A stretch of DNA of 64,000 nucleotides. Source: Pseudophaeobacter profundi (GTDB taxonomy: Bacteria > Pseudomonadota > Alphaproteobacteria > Rhodobacterales > Rhodobacteraceae). The position numbers and the translations under genes are program-made. This document shows, piece by piece, positions 62,978 to 64,000 of the stretch. Position 1 is the stretch's first letter. Every line of letters begins with the position of its first letter. The notes beneath the pieces are model-generated. The model was not told the origin of the DNA and did not search any database. It was given only the letters and a program-made list of their open reading frames with translations. The stretch is taken from contig NZ_JARJEF010000012.1 of NCBI RefSeq assembly GCF_029697505.1, positions 1 through 64,000 on the forward strand. Direction: 5' to 3'.

Positions 62978-63958
62978 CTACGGTGCAATAATCGGTTGCG
63001 CCTTAAGCGCGCTTTCCTTGGTGCTGGCCCCTTCAAAGCTTGATCCTTCCTCAAACCAGCTGCGTGGTGCTGCCGCCCCCCAGAGGGTTTGGCGCTGCGG
63101 GTCTGTCAGCGACCATTTGGTTGCTTCCAGATCGGGGTCAACGGTCTGGTAATCCGAACAGTAGATCTCGATCCGGTGATCATCCGGGTCACGCACATAC
63201 AGGAAGAAGGCATTGGAAATGCCATGCCGTCCGGGGCCGCGTTCGATGTTGGCCACATACCCCGTGGTCGACATCAGATCGAGCAGGTCAATGATGTTCA
63301 GCGGCGTTGGCACCCAAAAGGCGGTGTGGTGCAGACGCGGTCCGGTGCCATTTGTAAACGCCACATCATGCACGCCCCCTTTGCGGTGCATCCAGGCCGC
63401 CCAGACCTTGCCGCTTTCGTCATCTTCTGTGTATTCGGTGACCCTGAAACCGATCTCGTTGTAGAAGGCGACGCTGGCATCCACATCTGCCGAGAACATG
63501 TTGAAGTGATCGATGCGCAGCGGTTTCACCCCATTGTAGAGCCTGTATTGTTGATGAATTGGCGCCAGCCGATCCATCTTGACGTAGAACTCCAGTGGCA
63601 CGCCCCAGGGGTCGCGGGTGCGCAGGGTGCGGCCCATATGGGGGCGTTCGACCCAGTCCACCGGCAGGCCCTTGGCGGCAAAGAATTCGGCTGCCTTGTC
63701 CAGATCCGGCTCGTCATAGAGCTTGAAGCCCAGCACACCGACTTCTGCCTCTGCAGCCTGCACCAGCACGATACAGTGGTGGCCACGCTCTTCCATGGCG
63801 CGCAGGTAGATGCGTGTGTCGTCTTCCCCGGTGATCTGCAGGCCCAGAATTTCGACATAGAATTTGCGCGACGCGGCCAGGTCGGTGACCCGGTATTCCA
63901 CATGAGACAGGCGCACAATATTGAAGGGTGGGTAAAGAACGGGGGCGGGAACGGGCAT
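62978..63958 (-). CDS. Extradiol dioxygenase, 3,4-dihydroxyphenylacetate 2,3-dioxygenase type
   Basis: 326 aa, two-domain vicinal-oxygen-chelate fold. Metal ligands in the C-terminal domain: H151 (RIDHFNMF), H210 (RLHHTAFWV) and E264 (RIEIYCSDY); second-sphere H197 (GGVHDVAF), H245 (GRHGIS) and Y266 are also present, matching the Brevibacterium-type homoprotocatechuate 2,3-dioxygenases. Opens the ring of a catecholic acid. AAGGAG precedes the start. First complete gene of the unit that continues into the decarboxylase and Liv importer. Confidence 0.88.
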   Translation of the reverse strand: MPVPAPVLYPPFNIVRLSHVEYRVTDLAASRKFYVEILGLQITGEDDTRIYLRAMEERGHHCIVLVQAAEAEVGVLGFKLYDEPDLDKAAEFFAAKGLPVDWVERPHMGRTLRTRDPWGVPLEFYVKMDRLAPIHQQYRLYNGVKPLRIDHFNMFSADVDASVAFYNEIGFRVTEYTEDDESGKVWAAWMHRKGGVHDVAFTNGTGPRLHHTAFWVPTPLNIIDLLDLMSTTGYVANIERGPGRHGISNAFFLYVRDPDDHRIEIYCSDYQTVDPDLEATKWSLTDPQRQTLWGAAAPRSWFEEGSSFEGASTKESALKAQPIIAP

Positions 63959-64000
63959 TATGGGCTCCTTGGTTCAGGGCGGCAGCGCGCGGCGGCAAGG
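63959..64000 (-). other. Window edge upstream of the dioxygenase gene
   Basis: Contains the AAGGAG ribosome site. A minus-strand frame ending in TGA at 63974-63976 (CRRALPP before the stop) could be the end of another gene of the same operon, but too little is visible to call it. Confidence 0.25.

Overview
The window looks like chromosomal DNA of a marine alphaproteobacterium of the Rhodobacteraceae (Roseobacter group). This is judged from high GC, dense short operons with 4-base ATGA stop/start overlaps, and the gene repertoire: TRAP, TTT, siderophore, Liv and aminoethylphosphonate-type importers, a methylcrotonyl-CoA carboxylase set, DUF2783, DUF2794, Si-specific transhydrogenase and S-formylglutathione hydrolase. 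I saw no CRISPR array, tRNA, rRNA or prophage. The only mobile-element trace is a transposase C-terminus at the left edge.

Layout: (1) 1-868, transposase tail and non-coding DNA. (2) 869-6446, a phosphonate/sugar-phosphate-type ABC importer with a DeoR regulator at the end of its operon and a divergent inositol-monophosphatase-family enzyme. (3) 6.6-12.1 kb, a methyltransferase, a decayed aminotransferase, a Zn-alcohol dehydrogenase with a divergent Lrp regulator, and a FAD monooxygenase plus DUF2783 pair with a divergent LuxR-type regulator. (4) 12.2-16.1 kb, a siderophore-type ABC importer with a divergent methyltransferase; the two share a perfect palindrome. (5) 16.2-29.8 kb, a catabolic island: CaiB-type CoA-transferase, thioesterase and IclR regulator on one strand; acyl-CoA synthetase, MaoC-like protein, TRAP transporter, methylcrotonyl-CoA carboxylase (both subunits), HMG-CoA lyase and enoyl-CoA hydratase on the other. 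(6) 29.9-49.1 kb, mostly household and small metabolic genes: zapE, MFS carriers, a DMT/HAD/ornithine-cyclodeaminase-like operon, fghA-sthA-yaiI, an AEC carrier, TetR regulator, cytochrome c', DUF2794, NlpC/P60 plus M17 peptidases, an Hpt-like protein, carbonic anhydrase, DUF3095, asd and an orphan. (7) 49.3-55.9 kb, LysR plus the tctCBA importer, gamma-glutamyltransferase and a BASS-type carrier. (8) 56.2-64 kb, one minus-strand transcription unit: extradiol dioxygenase, aromatic amino acid decarboxylase and a five-gene Liv importer.

The common theme is uptake systems, each wired to a local regulator and a small set of enzymes. The most interesting units are the C5 branched-acid island, which lacks isovaleryl-CoA dehydrogenase within the cluster, and the Liv/decarboxylase/ring-cleavage operon, which carries two overlapping hairpins that cannot form together. 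Four of the five binding-protein-dependent importers have a strong hairpin just after the binding-protein gene. Two proteins look like altered signalling domains: an Hpt fold without its phospho-histidine and a DUF3095 protein with class III cyclase-like motifs. All functional calls come from reading the sequence; no database search was possible.
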